Positions 21,219 to 33,449 of a DNA stretch of 64,000 nucleotides are shown in pieces (within the stretch, counting starts at the first letter, position 1; each line of letters starts with the position of its first letter). Source of the stretch: Porodaedalea pini (lineage: Eukaryota; Basidiomycota; Agaricomycetes; Hymenochaetales; Hymenochaetaceae); contig NBAY01000005.1 of assembly GCA_002794775.1 (NCBI GenBank), positions 558,001 to 622,000 on the forward strand, read 5' to 3'. The notes below the pieces were generated by a model that was given only the letters and a program-made list of their open reading frames with translations, was not told the origin of the DNA and did no database searches. Position numbers and translations under genes: made by a program.

Positions 21219-23946
21219 ATGCGAAAAAGGCGACAATGGACTTCCTCGAAGGGCTCGTTTGACCCAGACGACGCGCGACGCGTTAAACACAGCCGAATCG
21301 GCGTCTGGGACCTATACGAGGAGATAACTCCCGAGCTGAAGAATGTTCCCGGAGGCGCGAAGCTTGAGCAATTGAATGAGATGAAACAAAGCATTCTATA
21401 TATCTGGCGTATGCTGAAGGACCTTGGCAGCCTCAAAAATTGCTGGTTTGTGTTGGCGGTATACGTCGCGTGTACTGTGGTTCTTTCCTTGCTTCCGGCG
21501 ATTGCTTTATGGTACTCTGGACAAATGCTTAAGATTGTGAGACTCCTCTCTTCTGTTAATTTGTTAAGTATTAATGGACAGACAGGTAGAGTCTGCTGTG
21601 GAGACACGAACCGTGGACAAAGCCGTCCTGACGAGAGTCGCCGCAGGACGGATGACCGTCGCAGTGGTGAAGCGACTCGTGAACCACGTCAAAAGCCGCA
21701 CAATGACGCTGCTCGATCAACGCATCAAGGCGCACTACGCCGGGCACATATTCGAGGCGTACGCGCGACTCGACCTCGCGACTTTCGAGGACCCGATCGT
21801 GCGGCGCCAGCTCGAAGCGGCGGCGGGCGGGCGCACGTCGGTCGCGTGGGATACCGTGCAGATGCTCGCGAACACGTTCTCACATGTCATCCAGCTGGTG
21901 TCTCAGGTGTCTGTTCTGCTGAGTGTGTTACGGGGCCAGCGGGACGGCATTATAATTGCACTATTGAGCTTCATCTCACCCTTGCTGCAGTGGATGCGCT
22001 TCCAGCAATTTGGTTCGCATGGAGGTAAGCTATTTTTTTCGCTTTTCGTGTATTATCAGGAGGACTGAGTTAGGTTGAAGTATGGGCGGCTACGTGTCGC
22101 GACAACGACTACATGAGGCTCCAAGGAATGAAGCGCATGGTCACTGAGCCTGCACACCGCAAAGAAATTGTTGCGGGTAATCTATCCGAGCGATTGACGG
22201 AAGGTAGGCGACTCTCTTATAATCTAATGAAGACGCGTGTTTGACATCTTTGTAAAAAAGAATTCTATGTCTCCCAAGAGGCTGTGGGTGATGGCGGAGG
22301 GGATTTTTACGAGTTACGGCGAAAACACTATCTGCGCGATCGCCTTACGTCCTTGTCTCTTCTGTCAGACCCTCTCAAAGAGATACCCCAGGTTCGTTTT
22401 CCCGTCTGCCCAACTCATAGCCTCTTAAACATCCCTGCAACTCGGTACTGTAGATCGTCTTCACGCTCCGCTCCGTCCAATATCCCGCGTCGATACCCAT
22501 TACGCTGGCATCCCTGAACCTCATTCAGTCGACCGTCTCGTCATTCTCGCGCTCCATCCTCTCGTTCTTCGACCAGTTCGGTTCTGTCGCGGAACATCTT
22601 GATTCGATTCGCAAGTTATATGAGATCAAGAATATCAGATTGAAGGTCGTGGATGGTACGGAACCCTACCCAGAGAACACACAAGAACTGCGATCAGGTA
22701 TTTCCGTTGAGTTTAGGTCAGGAGTCTCCTTGTCACTTGTTCATAATAATTGCTGACTCGTTCATACCCGATAGACATGTGTCTTTCAAATATCCGAGTA
22801 GCGATGCGTTTGCTCTGAACGATGTTTCTTTCAAAATTGACCATGGACAGCTTTGTGTATGTGGGCTACTGAACATCTCTGCCATCTTCTAACGCTCTAC
22901 CCGATTCAGGTTATAGTCGGCACCAACGGCAGCGGTAAAAGTACAATACTGAAGCTTCTCACTCGCCTTTACGATCCATCCGAAGGGGAAATTCTTATAG
23001 ATGGACGAAATATCAAGACCTTGAAACTAAGAGACCTGAGGCACGCTGTTGCTGTCCTCTTCCAGGACTATTCTCACTTCCCGTTATCAGTGAGTTCTCC
23101 TTCACTAACTGTTATTACCGGAACACATGAACTGTCTCAGATAAAAGAAAATATCGGCCTCGGCGACCCGTACGCGCCGTATGACGAAGAACGTATCGAG
23201 CAAGCAGCGAAGGCAGGCGGCGCATTCGATTTTGTCAACAAGCTGCCAGACGGATTCGACGCCTACCTCGAGCGGCCCGTCTCGGACTACTACTCCGCGC
23301 TCCCGGAGGGCACGACATCACTGTTCGGCCGCTCAGTGGACCATAGCAGGGTTCGCAAAATGGGGCAGATGGGTGTCGCGGAGTCAAGCCAGCTGAGCGG
23401 GGGGCAGATGCAAAGGCTCGCTGTGTGCGTTTGTTAAGCTAACCGTTGCACAGAGCATTGCTAACGTGCGTTGCAGCTCCCGAACTTTCATGCGCTCCGT
23501 GGAGGATGATAGTGGCGTCGGGCTGCTTCTGTTCGATGAACCGAGGTATGGTCCCTTCAGTTAATCTCAAACTGGTGGTGACTCATGCGATGCGCTTTGC
23601 AGTGCCTCTCTAGACCCTCAGGCAGAGCACGGTAAATATAAGATTGCAAGCAAAAACTGATGCAGTGCTAATGGCTCAACATAGATTTATTTGAGCGCCT
23701 ACGAGCCCTTCGAGGGAACAAAACAATGATCTTTTCATCACATAGATTCGGGAACTTGACCCGACATGCAGACGTCATCTTGTGCGTTGCTCCGTTTTTT
23801 CGTCTGAAGGCTACTAAAATTGACCGTTTCACAGATACATGAGAGATTCTGTGGTCGAGGAAACCGGGACACACGATTCTTTACTGAAAAAATGCGGAGG
23901 ATATGCAAATGTCTACAATTTGCAGGCTCAGGCATTCCTATCATGA
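21219..23946 (+). CDS. ABC transporter (single membrane domain plus ATPase)
   Basis: An ABC exporter-type half transporter. The N-terminus MRKRRQWTSSKGSFDPDD is hydrophilic. A membrane segment follows (FVLAVYVACTVVLSLLPAIA), then more helices (GIIIALLSFISPLLQWM; SFSRSILSFFDQFGS). The nucleotide-binding domain is complete: A-loop VSFKYPSSDAF, Walker A VGTNGSGKST, Q-loop LFQDYSHFPLSIKENIGLGD, signature SQLSGGQMQRLAVS, Walker B GLLLFDEPSASLDP and H-loop MIFSSHRFGNLTRHAD. About ten exons are split by small introns, one of them between the Q-loop LS and IKENIGL. The membrane part is less obviously a six-helix bundle than in ABCB exporters. The substrate is unknown. The stop lies 99 bp from the stop of the convergent helicase gene. 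Confidence 0.88.
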
Positions 23947-24045
23947 CGTTGCGCTAATAAACATTTCATTGCATCTCCGATACATGTAATATACAACCAC
24001 AATCATAACAAGGAGCATCCGGAAATAGACAATATAGCTGAGTAC

Positions 24046-27000
24046 TTAGTATATGCTATCCAGGTCGTCGACATTCAGCTGTGGCTTCGACTTCGTTTTG
24101 GGTTGCGTGAACTTCGGCGCCTGGACGAGGGCCTTTATCGCCAAACTAATATCAACCTCGACACCGCCAACCTTCACCTGGTCCAGAAAGGTGGAAACGT
24201 CCAGTACTAGGCTCCGTAGGTCCTGCAGTGTTCGCTTTACGTGCCACTCCGACTTAGCGGCAACCTGTTTCTTGAGTCGGTCGAGATGCTTTCGATTGTC
24301 ACTGCAACTCAGGATCAGCCCTTCATTCGCCACAATCGTATAACATATACCACGCACTTAGCACGTGTGAGACGTAGGTTGATCTCATCGTAATCGACTT
24401 TTGCATTCTTCGACTCCAGCCTGAATTGTTTTCTCGCTTTCTCCTTGTCCGCCTGGATCTGGATCTGGAGCGCGTCCAAGCAGACGAGCAGATGAGGAAC
24501 GAGGCCAAGGTATACCGCACGGTGGTGATGGCTAGGCCACTGTCTGCCTAAGTCGATCGCTTTCGCAATCCTTGTAGAACTTCGCACGTCTTCCACGCAC
24601 GCCAGAATCATCCATCTCATTCCTGCGCGCCCGCATAGCCCTGTATTTTTCGCTGAAGTATGCAAACTGCTTTTTCCTTTCTCCGATCGCGCAGTGTCCT
24701 GAAACAACGCAGGATAATACGGGCCGCATTCTCTTCCTTGCTCGCGATATTGGCTGTCGCTGCATGAGCAGTCGGCTCGTCACTCGTCTCAACCTCAGCT
24801 GGACTACCCAAGAGGTTTTCCTGCTCGTCTTCTCCACGGTCGTCGTCTGCAGCCTCATCCGCCTCATCGACAGCAAAGGAGTCGTCGCCGGCATTCACCT
24901 TCGCAGACTGACTGTCATCTTTGACTATAGAGGCGGCAGACGACGGCACTGATCCGGGCACAAAGATCGCAGCAGATGCAGACATCTTGAAAGACTCTCC
25001 TCTTCGAGCAAGGGAAAAGAGGGAAAGGAGCTCATCTCTGTTTTTGAAGCTGATGCGGTTGACCCTTGCGTTGCTGAAAATCCGCATTGGTTTGCGTCCG
25101 TCCTGTACGAGTTGTATCATTTCATCAAGGCCAGAAGCAGGAACCGAGCTTTCCGCTTCACGACGAAGTTCCGGCCACGTCTTACTCAGGATATATCTAT
25201 CGTCGCGTCCTTCAGTTCGTGAGCTCCCTTAAATAGCGTAGCAGTTTATACACTCACGGCTTCAGTACATCATGCAAAGGTGCACTATTTGCTCCTCGAA
25301 GCTTGACAATAACTCGAACAACGAGGTCCCGGAGCTGCGAGTTCGTATTATAACCCACTGAACAACACGCAACTAAGTCAAGATCGACCCTCGCAACATG
25401 ATAGATAAAACTTGCCTAGACAAGTGGCTCGACAGCTGTTTACTTCGTTAGAAAATTTACAGTTAGCGGGATAAAGCAACTTACATCCTCTGAATGGCGA
25501 GGTTTCTCACGATATTAACGCGTGCACCGCGCAAATACGAAGTTTCTGGACTTTATTGTAACCCGAGAAAATCACAATGAAGACGAGTGCTTACCATTGT
25601 CCGTCCTAGTAATTAAGTGATATGCTACGTCTCCAGAACGCTGAATCAACTGCCAAATAGGTGCCTGGAGATTGTATCCCTGATCAAGACTGAGCTTCGG
25701 GAGTAGATAGGCCACCCAGGACCTTGGTAGAAGGCAGCCATGGAAATCACCCCGCATGTTCTCATATAAAAGGACACTTGCTGCGGAGAGGAGTTCAATC
25801 AGCCGACACAGATATCCGACATCTATCGTTAGTCTAAACTGGATAACATGGCTTTGGATAGAGATATCAGACACGGCGTCAGAGACAAAACTGATTGCTC
25901 ACTGGATGAATGTGCAGCCTGACTTGATGAATTCTGGATCGAAAGTGTCGAGGGATCTAACCAAGTCGGGGATTTTAAATCGTTCCAACCCGTCTTTATG
26001 TCTTAGAAGGATTTTTTCCCCCGTATAGAACCGCGCACGCTGGATGAGTTTCCAGGTCCTGTCCCTGTCTTGATACAAGCCAAGAGTGGCGATCTCCGTG
26101 ATTGCATTCAAGAACCACCAAGCATGGAGGTGATTTGGATTAATCTGGTATGAGCGGCTCTCAATCCAAATCGCAACAGCATTCATGCCTTTGCTGAAAT
26201 CGGGATCGTTATCCTGCGAGACGTTTGCCATGCTCCCAAGTGCGAGGAGGGGCGGGTTTAGAACATTGAAAAGATTTGTCAGCCATTCACTGCATGGAAG
26301 TCGAAACTATTGAGTAACTCGAGAAAACAAGTCAAGTTTGAAAGCTCACTTTTGCAGCCTCGATCGGTCAGAAGTGTTTGCCAAAGCGAAGTCTGCCGTT
26401 TGCAAGAAAAGGATCTGGAGTAGATGAATACGAATCCGCATACTATACCATGTTGGATCTGCCGCTCTCAGGTCGATATGCTGGCGGTAACAATCACTCC
26501 GATTGCACTGCCCCTGCATCGCGTAATTTAGACATGGTTCTCCAAAGAGCTTGTTCCGGGCCTTTCCGCAGACAACGATCTGCGCCTGAACCATATTGAG
26601 TAGTCTTGTCGTGATGGAGGACTTGATGACTCGCAGAAGCTCATGCAGACTCAGAACTATGCCAGCTTCAGTAGTTCGGAATGAGGTAGACCGGCTTTCA
26701 GCTGCATGGCTGGCCAAGAAAGAGCCATCCGTCAGCAGAAATTCATCTTCAGATATTTTTCGGAATCCGAAAAGTTTCTGCATTCTGGCATTTTCCTTCG
26801 GATTTGCATTATTCCAAACCCGCCTCAGGATCTCGGCGTAGACGAGACAAGCTCGCAAAAAGTGGACCACGCCTTGCGTATTGTCGATGCGATGATTCGA
26901 ACCTCGTAGGATATGGTCAAGTATAAGAATGGTCGCTGGCAGATTTTTCCTCATTGTAAGAAACTTCCCGTAAGCACTCAACAGAGCGCTTTTGTCCTGC

Positions 27001-30000
27001 CTGCTAATCGCATCAAACATAGCGAGCTGGCACGCGTCTGAGCATAGTTGTATACATGTTATGAGCAGACACTCACTTCTTCCGCGACCTCAGGGGTAAT
27101 GAAACTCTTGTCCAAGCTCCTGGCAAGAGAAAGTGAATCCGCTGCTCCAGTGTCATGCTGCTTAACATCAACTCCAAAAGAGTACTGCTTCCACAAGTTC
27201 TCCAGCAAGTAATCCGCGGCTCGCTGAACAGACTGTGGGTTTGATCGTCTTTGAGAAGGAGTCGAATGGCTTGTTGAGATCGCCCTTCAAGGAAATGGAG
27301 TTCTGCGGCTTCGTGAATCCTGCCGATCTTCTCCAAAATCGTAGCTCTCGCAGTATCAAAGCCGCAATCCTCCATGAATCCCAGGCCGTCTTCTTCAGAG
27401 TCAAACAACTCAAGCGCTTTGCTGTAGATATCCATCAGCAGCGCAACGATGAGAAGCATAGACTAACTTACTCCAGTCTTTCGACGTGAATATAATGAAG
27501 ACGCGAGGCACCGATAATCTTCTCCACGACAACAGAATCAACCATCCCCTCTTTCGTCTGGATGACTTCCACAGCTTCGTCGAACATGTTGGCTTTCCTA
27601 TAATGCCTCGCGGCATTTGTGTATTCCTCGGCATTGTTATACGACTGAGCTGCTAAGCCGTCGTCCTGTGCTTCTCGAAAGCATTCTGCAGAGATGTGAT
27701 AATACTTTTTCTTCTGGGAAAGCAAAGAGTCTTGCGCGCAGCGGAAGAATGCACGCGCTGCTATCAAGAATGCCTCGTTTCGAACCTCCTCACTTTTGCC
27801 CCGAGGAATATTTCTGGCTTGATGACGGAGGTAATAGGCCTCAGCAATTGAGCGTTCGTGAGGAAGACCAGCTCGTTCAAAACAATGCATAGCCTGTGGA
27901 TATCGCTTGTTGCTGAAGAGCAGCTTGCCTGTCTTTGCCCACTCTTCAGATGTAGAAGCCTCTGTGAACAATGGGCATCAGAAACTGCAGGAGATAAGAA
28001 TACCATGGCATTACCTGCAAGTTTAGGAGCATTTTCAGGCGTACAAATTGTCACTCTTCCCTTCTGAAGCAGCAAGGTCTACGTAACGCCTGAGCTTTGC
28101 AATCCAAACAAGATAGCGATAATTTGTTTACCTTCATAGGATTACATTTCTCGGAACGGTCGATAATCCAGAGATTCTTCCTTGCTCTAGTCACAGCGAC
28201 ATATAGGAACTTCAGCTGCGGACATACAACCGCGTTAGTAAATGTGTGTGTAACCGACGGCATCAGGTATGCACAGTACCTCGGTGCAGATGCCGGCGTG
28301 TCGAATTTCGTCGAATTGTGGCACAGCTTTCTTGCTTCCATTCGGCACAGTCAAGAAATCTAATATTGCTCTCCACTGAGATAGGACGCAAGGAGAATCC
28401 TCGAAAAAGTTGTATAGGAGGACCTGAATGGTACGTTAGGCGGAACTAAGCTAAGGACGTAACAATGATTACGCACATCATCGAACTCCAATCCCTTGCT
28501 CTCGTACAATGTCCTGGAGTCTATTAGATACAGAGAAGCAACAAGAAAGTTTCGCTCACATGATCACCCCTATCTCTCCGACCTGTTTACGAAGCTCATT
28601 TCTCGCTTGATCGTTTCGGACAAGGATACCTAAAGTTACGTATACGATTAGACATCTGTAGAAATGCATTTCAGGCGCTCACATTGCTGAGCTCCAAATT
28701 CGACGGAATTGCCGCTAGAACACAAGAAATACGTCTCAGCCATTGAAAACCAGTGAAACTGAACACTTACTTCTCTCCTAACAAGAATTGCTCATACCGC
28801 GCTGTCTCATCATTCCACCCAGTGAAGAAGACTGGCTTTGATCCATCCACCATGCCCTTTTCCTTTCGTAGGGCGTCAATAGAATGAGGCCAAAAGTGCG
28901 TTATGAGCTCAATGATGATCTCTGCGCAATTGACGATGCCATCGTGCGATCGATAATTCGTCGTAAGTTGAAAGAATGCGGGCTTGACAATAATCTTCTC
29001 TGACAGCGAGGGGTAAAGATCTCTCTGCGTGCTTTGTCAGCAAATGGACTTTAAGCCATCGGGAGGACAAACCTCAAAACCATATAGTGCCGCCTTCAGA
29101 TCATCGAACCTGAAAGAACTTCCAATTGCTATAGTCTGTGCTGTATCTCCAGCCCAGAATAGACCATGAGGATTGCGACAAAGACGTCGGAGCACTGAAA
29201 GAAATTGTAAACCAGTGATACCCGTAAAGTGGGAAGAGATACTCACAGAACGCGTCGATAATCAGATTGTCTTGAGCCTCATCTACGTATCTGCGAGCAG
29301 ATTTTCAGTTGATCATTGCGACAATGTATAACTCAACCTACAAGAAGTCCACAGAAATATTATAGTCCTCTTTCATGCTTCTGATTATGGCGTGAGACCT
29401 AAATTTTCCTCCTTAAGTTCTCTAGTTCAGATCAATGCACTGGAACCCAACGTACCGATCTGCAGCGTCATAATCTCCGCATTGTCGCTTCAAGGTCATA
29501 TACTTGTCAAATAAGCTGTAGATTTTTTCCCGCTGAGTTGCAAATGTGGATCGCGTCCGCTCGCTAAGGTTTAAGTACGCCTCTCGGGTTAGGAAGGGCT
29601 TTTCCGACTTGAGCGATTCCTCAGAGCCTTTGACTACACCTGCATAATAGTCAGATACAGCGTCTGTTTGGCGAAGAATAGATACATACCTAGGAACTCG
29701 CTAAATACCAGCGCAGGATCTGTTCGAACGTTGCATTCATTAGCAGGATGAGACAAAGCCGTGAGGCTCTCCACATACCAAGGTTCTTGGATAGATTCTG
29801 CGGGAAATGTGGCCAATAATTAGCACAGAATGATTCGAACGTGACAAGAGAGCTGCGCGCGATTCCACCGCTTGTGGTGATTAAGTTCGCAGCGCGTGGT
29901 ATTCCTGTATCATCATCTGCATACAGCTCGTCCAGGTCGTTATTTGTTGTCACACTGGCGAGATCAAATCGCCTTTCGGCACGCTTGTGCTCCTTTGTGT

Positions 30001-32701
30001 ATGTCGGTCGAGCGAACGAAATGCCCAAGTCTACTTCTATGAGTTTACACAACTATGCCATAAAATGTCAGTATTCTAAATGTGCTGCTTTGACTGCTGT
30101 GAACTTACCTTATCAAAAGTTAAAAACAATGGGAAGTGGCTTTCTCGTAGTTCGCTGAACTGCTTCGGTAAGTCATCGCGCCAGTCTTCATCGTCTTCCG
30201 GATCACCGAGTCCGTCGTCAGGCTCAGCTTGTCTGCTCTCAGCTGAAAGTTCATGAGGGGCATCTGAAGCCGCCGAAAGAAATTCAGAAAGTTTGGCGTA
30301 ATACTCCTTCACCCGGCCAGCAAGGACACGCGATTGTGTCACAAAGAGTTGCCGTGGTTTCGCATCAAGCTCGATTGCATGTGTTTGTGCCGTTCGCTCT
30401 ATTCCGAACATCTTGAAGGCCATCGTCGTCGTTTTACTACAGTCAGGCATCAGCATAAACCCCATTCGACATGCAGCGGAATGAACTCATACCCCGTTCC
30501 GCTTCGTCCAAGCACATAGCATGACGAAGGATGTTCAATAATATCGCGTTCATAAGGACTGTGGACATTAGAAATAGACAGACAAACACTTATTCACACT
30601 CACGAAACGGCAAAAACCGGCGATGAGTCCTTGTCCATCTTGATGCCTACGCCAATTGTAAGTTTGAATAATATAAGAAGACATGCAAGCTTACAATTCA
30701 GCAGTGCCTTTGTTTATGTGAAATCAGAATCGAACAGTACGGGAGAAAGGAGCTATTGACACAGACCTGTGAGAATGCAGAATATTTCTCCAAGCTAATA
30801 AAAAAGATTGTGATTATTTCAGCTGGAGTAGCAATCTTTCAGACGTACACGAGCCAATGATGTATCTAATTAAAGATACTTCAGCGAAGCAATACACATG
30901 AGAGCTCGAATCCCATACCGATTGAAGATCAGCTGCGTTGACGAGAGAGCTGATGCTAGTGTCTTTGACAGGCTCCTCCGCGTCACAGATGTCCGGCCAA
31001 GACTGCGGACGATACACGTTGTCTCCGGCGACCTGCGGTTTCTTCCGAAAGATTATTCTATAGGGATGGTATGATATAAGATAACTATGCAAGCGTAAAT
31101 AAAGACAGACCTCTTGCGATATTCCGCTCCTCTGGTAGCCAGCTGTGCACTCAGTGACTCCCACATGCGACTGTCCATTTGTGCGTGCGTGAAAATACCA
31201 TAAACGCGTATTACTGTCCCATAGTTACTCCCTACTTCTCCTCATAACTCACGAAAAGTAATACCTTGAAATTCAGACTTGAAGTATGTCAGTGAGATTG
31301 GAATCGATAGAGAAAATTGAAGACTTACCTTGCTTTCATAGTCCGATACACAGTCGATCTGGTACTAAATGCGGCAGCTCATTCAGTTTGAGCTTGGTAC
31401 GATGGCTTGAACAATAACGTACCACTAGACGTAGGTCACTCGTTAATTTTGCTTCGAAGATCGGAATGCTCTTGCTCGGGCCCTTCAATCTCTTCTGGTT
31501 GTCTTCGGAGAAGAACCCGTTTGAAAGCTCTCTGGTAGGCACTGCGTTAAAAAGATGCAAGCTTGTTCGAGGCCTGATAGACGAACCGCATTTTTTTGAT
31601 AATGACATCAAATGTCTTTGGACTTCTCCGATGGCCTCTGAGATCTGCGACGGCTGTGGTTGACATAAAGATGCGCCACTCGCCTAGGCCTTCGGCGCTA
31701 TCGAAATATAAAGATACCTTTAGCGGCTGGACGTATGGATACGCTGATGATAGTTCACTGGCAGTCTCTGTTCTTGACAAGGGATCTCGGAGGTCGTTTT
31801 CTACGCATTTCGCTGAAATTGCCACATTCGCCCAGTTGCTCGTTAGCATAAATTGTTCTCGGATGCTCTCGGCCAGCAGCGGATCCCTCAGAAGGTCGAT
31901 GAATTGCTAGATCATGAAAGCTAGTCAGAGTCATATGCGAAACTCGTCAAATTAACCTACGCTGAGCAATTCTTTCTGCTCCACCAGCAATTTTAGGGTG
32001 AGCTCCTGGGCCTCTGACTGTGTAGTTGGAACCTCTTCTTTTAGAGCCAGGAACGGCTTTTGGTCAATCTTAGGCGCTAGCTTGCGAGATCGTTTCCTTT
32101 GTTTAGCTTGTTTCTGCGAACGTTTCCTCTTCGCCATCTTGACAAATTCGTCTTCTTCCTCATCCCCTTGCTGAGGTGACGACTCACTTGCTGGTTGGCT
32201 GAACTTTGCACCGGCGAGGGAGCTCAGAATTTCTTGAGACAAGTGGACGAATTGGAAGTCCTTGGCCAAAGATAGTGGCTTGGCATTATTCGGCAGATCT
32301 GGCAGAAAGTAGAGGAACCTTGCGAGCCTGTCTAGTACAGAAATACTCGACGACGATGCTGCAAAACTCTCAAAATTGAACCCGGCGAGGAGATCTTCGT
32401 GTAGTACGAAAGCCATGTCGTCATCGATGACTGAGAGCCAAAGTTGGATACAGAAAATAGAGAGATACAGGAATAATCAGGACTTACTGGAGAAAGCGTA
32501 CTCGAACAGGTGCGCTTTGCGCTCTCTGCTGAGGAGACCACTGAGGGAACTGGATACGCTACCAGAAACAAGAGCCATTCTGAGATTCTCCAATGCGAGG
32601 GCACGCCCAGCTTCTCCATCAGAGAGGTATCGCTCAAAAGCGTCGACATCGAATATTTGTGATGAATTTTTGAATTTCTTGTTGGTAGGTGAGAGTGGCA
32701 T
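24046..32701 (-). CDS. giant UvrD-like SF1 helicase, copy A (three frameshifts; possibly a pseudogene)
   Basis: Paralogue of the gene at 33450-42131, with the same exon order. The start is MPLSPTNKKFKNSSQIFD. A basic, NLS-like KRKRSQKQAKQRKRSRK follows. Helicase motifs: Walker A CYVLGRSGTG-KTTTM, with an intron inside it; YVDEAQDNLIIDAF; FWAGDTAQTIAIGSSFRF; LYESKGLEFDDVLLYNFFED; YVAVTRARKNLWI. A TPR-like region follows (SEEWAKTGKLLFSNKRYPQA; ATILEKIGRIHEAAELHF), then a CCCH finger EPCLNYAMQGQCNRSDCYRQH and an IQ-like segment ENAARIILRCFRTLRDRRKE. Compared with copy B, one base is missing at 27239-27243. The IQ-region text then runs through three frames: shifts near 24625-24640 and a 4-base gain at 24541-24544. 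The product would be truncated before the finger unless these are sequence errors. Related in plan to TRANK1-type helicases; substrate unknown. Confidence 0.8.
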
Positions 32702-33449
32702 GGTGAAGGTTCTGGGTTGTGAGCGCACATCGCTCAGGCCGTCAACCTCCATTTTGTCCATCGCCCTGACTTCGATGTCACCTGCTGATTTGAACACGCA
32801 GAAGCATGCAACGAGGACAAGACGCGACGGTGGATCTGGAAATGGGCGTCTGCCTGAGCGCCTCCGCCGAAACAAGGAATATGCGCCAAAGTTGGAATTC
32901 GAAAGATCACATGCCAGTGTACAGATCTAGAAACGCCCGTCGCGTCTGCGCGAGACGTCACGCTACATTAATATTCTTGTTACGGACGTGATTGCTCAAG
33001 ACTCCCGAGCAGATTATTATTAATTCCAACATGTATTACTGCCTGGCAGCCCGGGAATTTTGGATGAAATGTGAAGCATAAATGTTTGGATGGGTTGAAA
33101 AGGCACAGGCATACGATTTGGGTTGCACAAAATGAGACGAGGTGTAGGAACTCATGAACCGCACTACCCTGAACCGCAAAACATCTACATTAATATTGTT
33201 TAGCGCGAAGCAAGTCTTAGAGTTTGCAGCATGTTCATGCACGTTTCGAGGTCGTGAAAAGCTGGTTTGAAGATAAGCAGGTTCCTGACTCCTTTACGAC
33301 ACCGCCTAGCCGAAGCTTGATCTCCTTATATAACAAAAATTTCCCACGAAATATGTGCCTTTGATTCTTGATGTTCATATTTTAGTGACAACCAAAAAAA
33401 AAAAAAGAAAAACATAAAAGCAAGCGTTGTCATATAATGCTCCATTAAT
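32702..33449. other. spacer between helicase copies, duplicated promoter and junction
   Basis: The left two thirds match the region upstream of copy B, so this is a duplicated promoter. The right end holds an A13 run and the 3' flank of copy B. A minus-strand open frame continues upstream of the chosen copy-A start to 32875, so an earlier start (for example the ATG at 32752) cannot be excluded. Confidence 0.6.

Noticed and set aside
21131..21607. 158-codon minus-strand frame over the ABC transporter start
   Set aside because: Antisense shadow of the first transporter exon; no domain.
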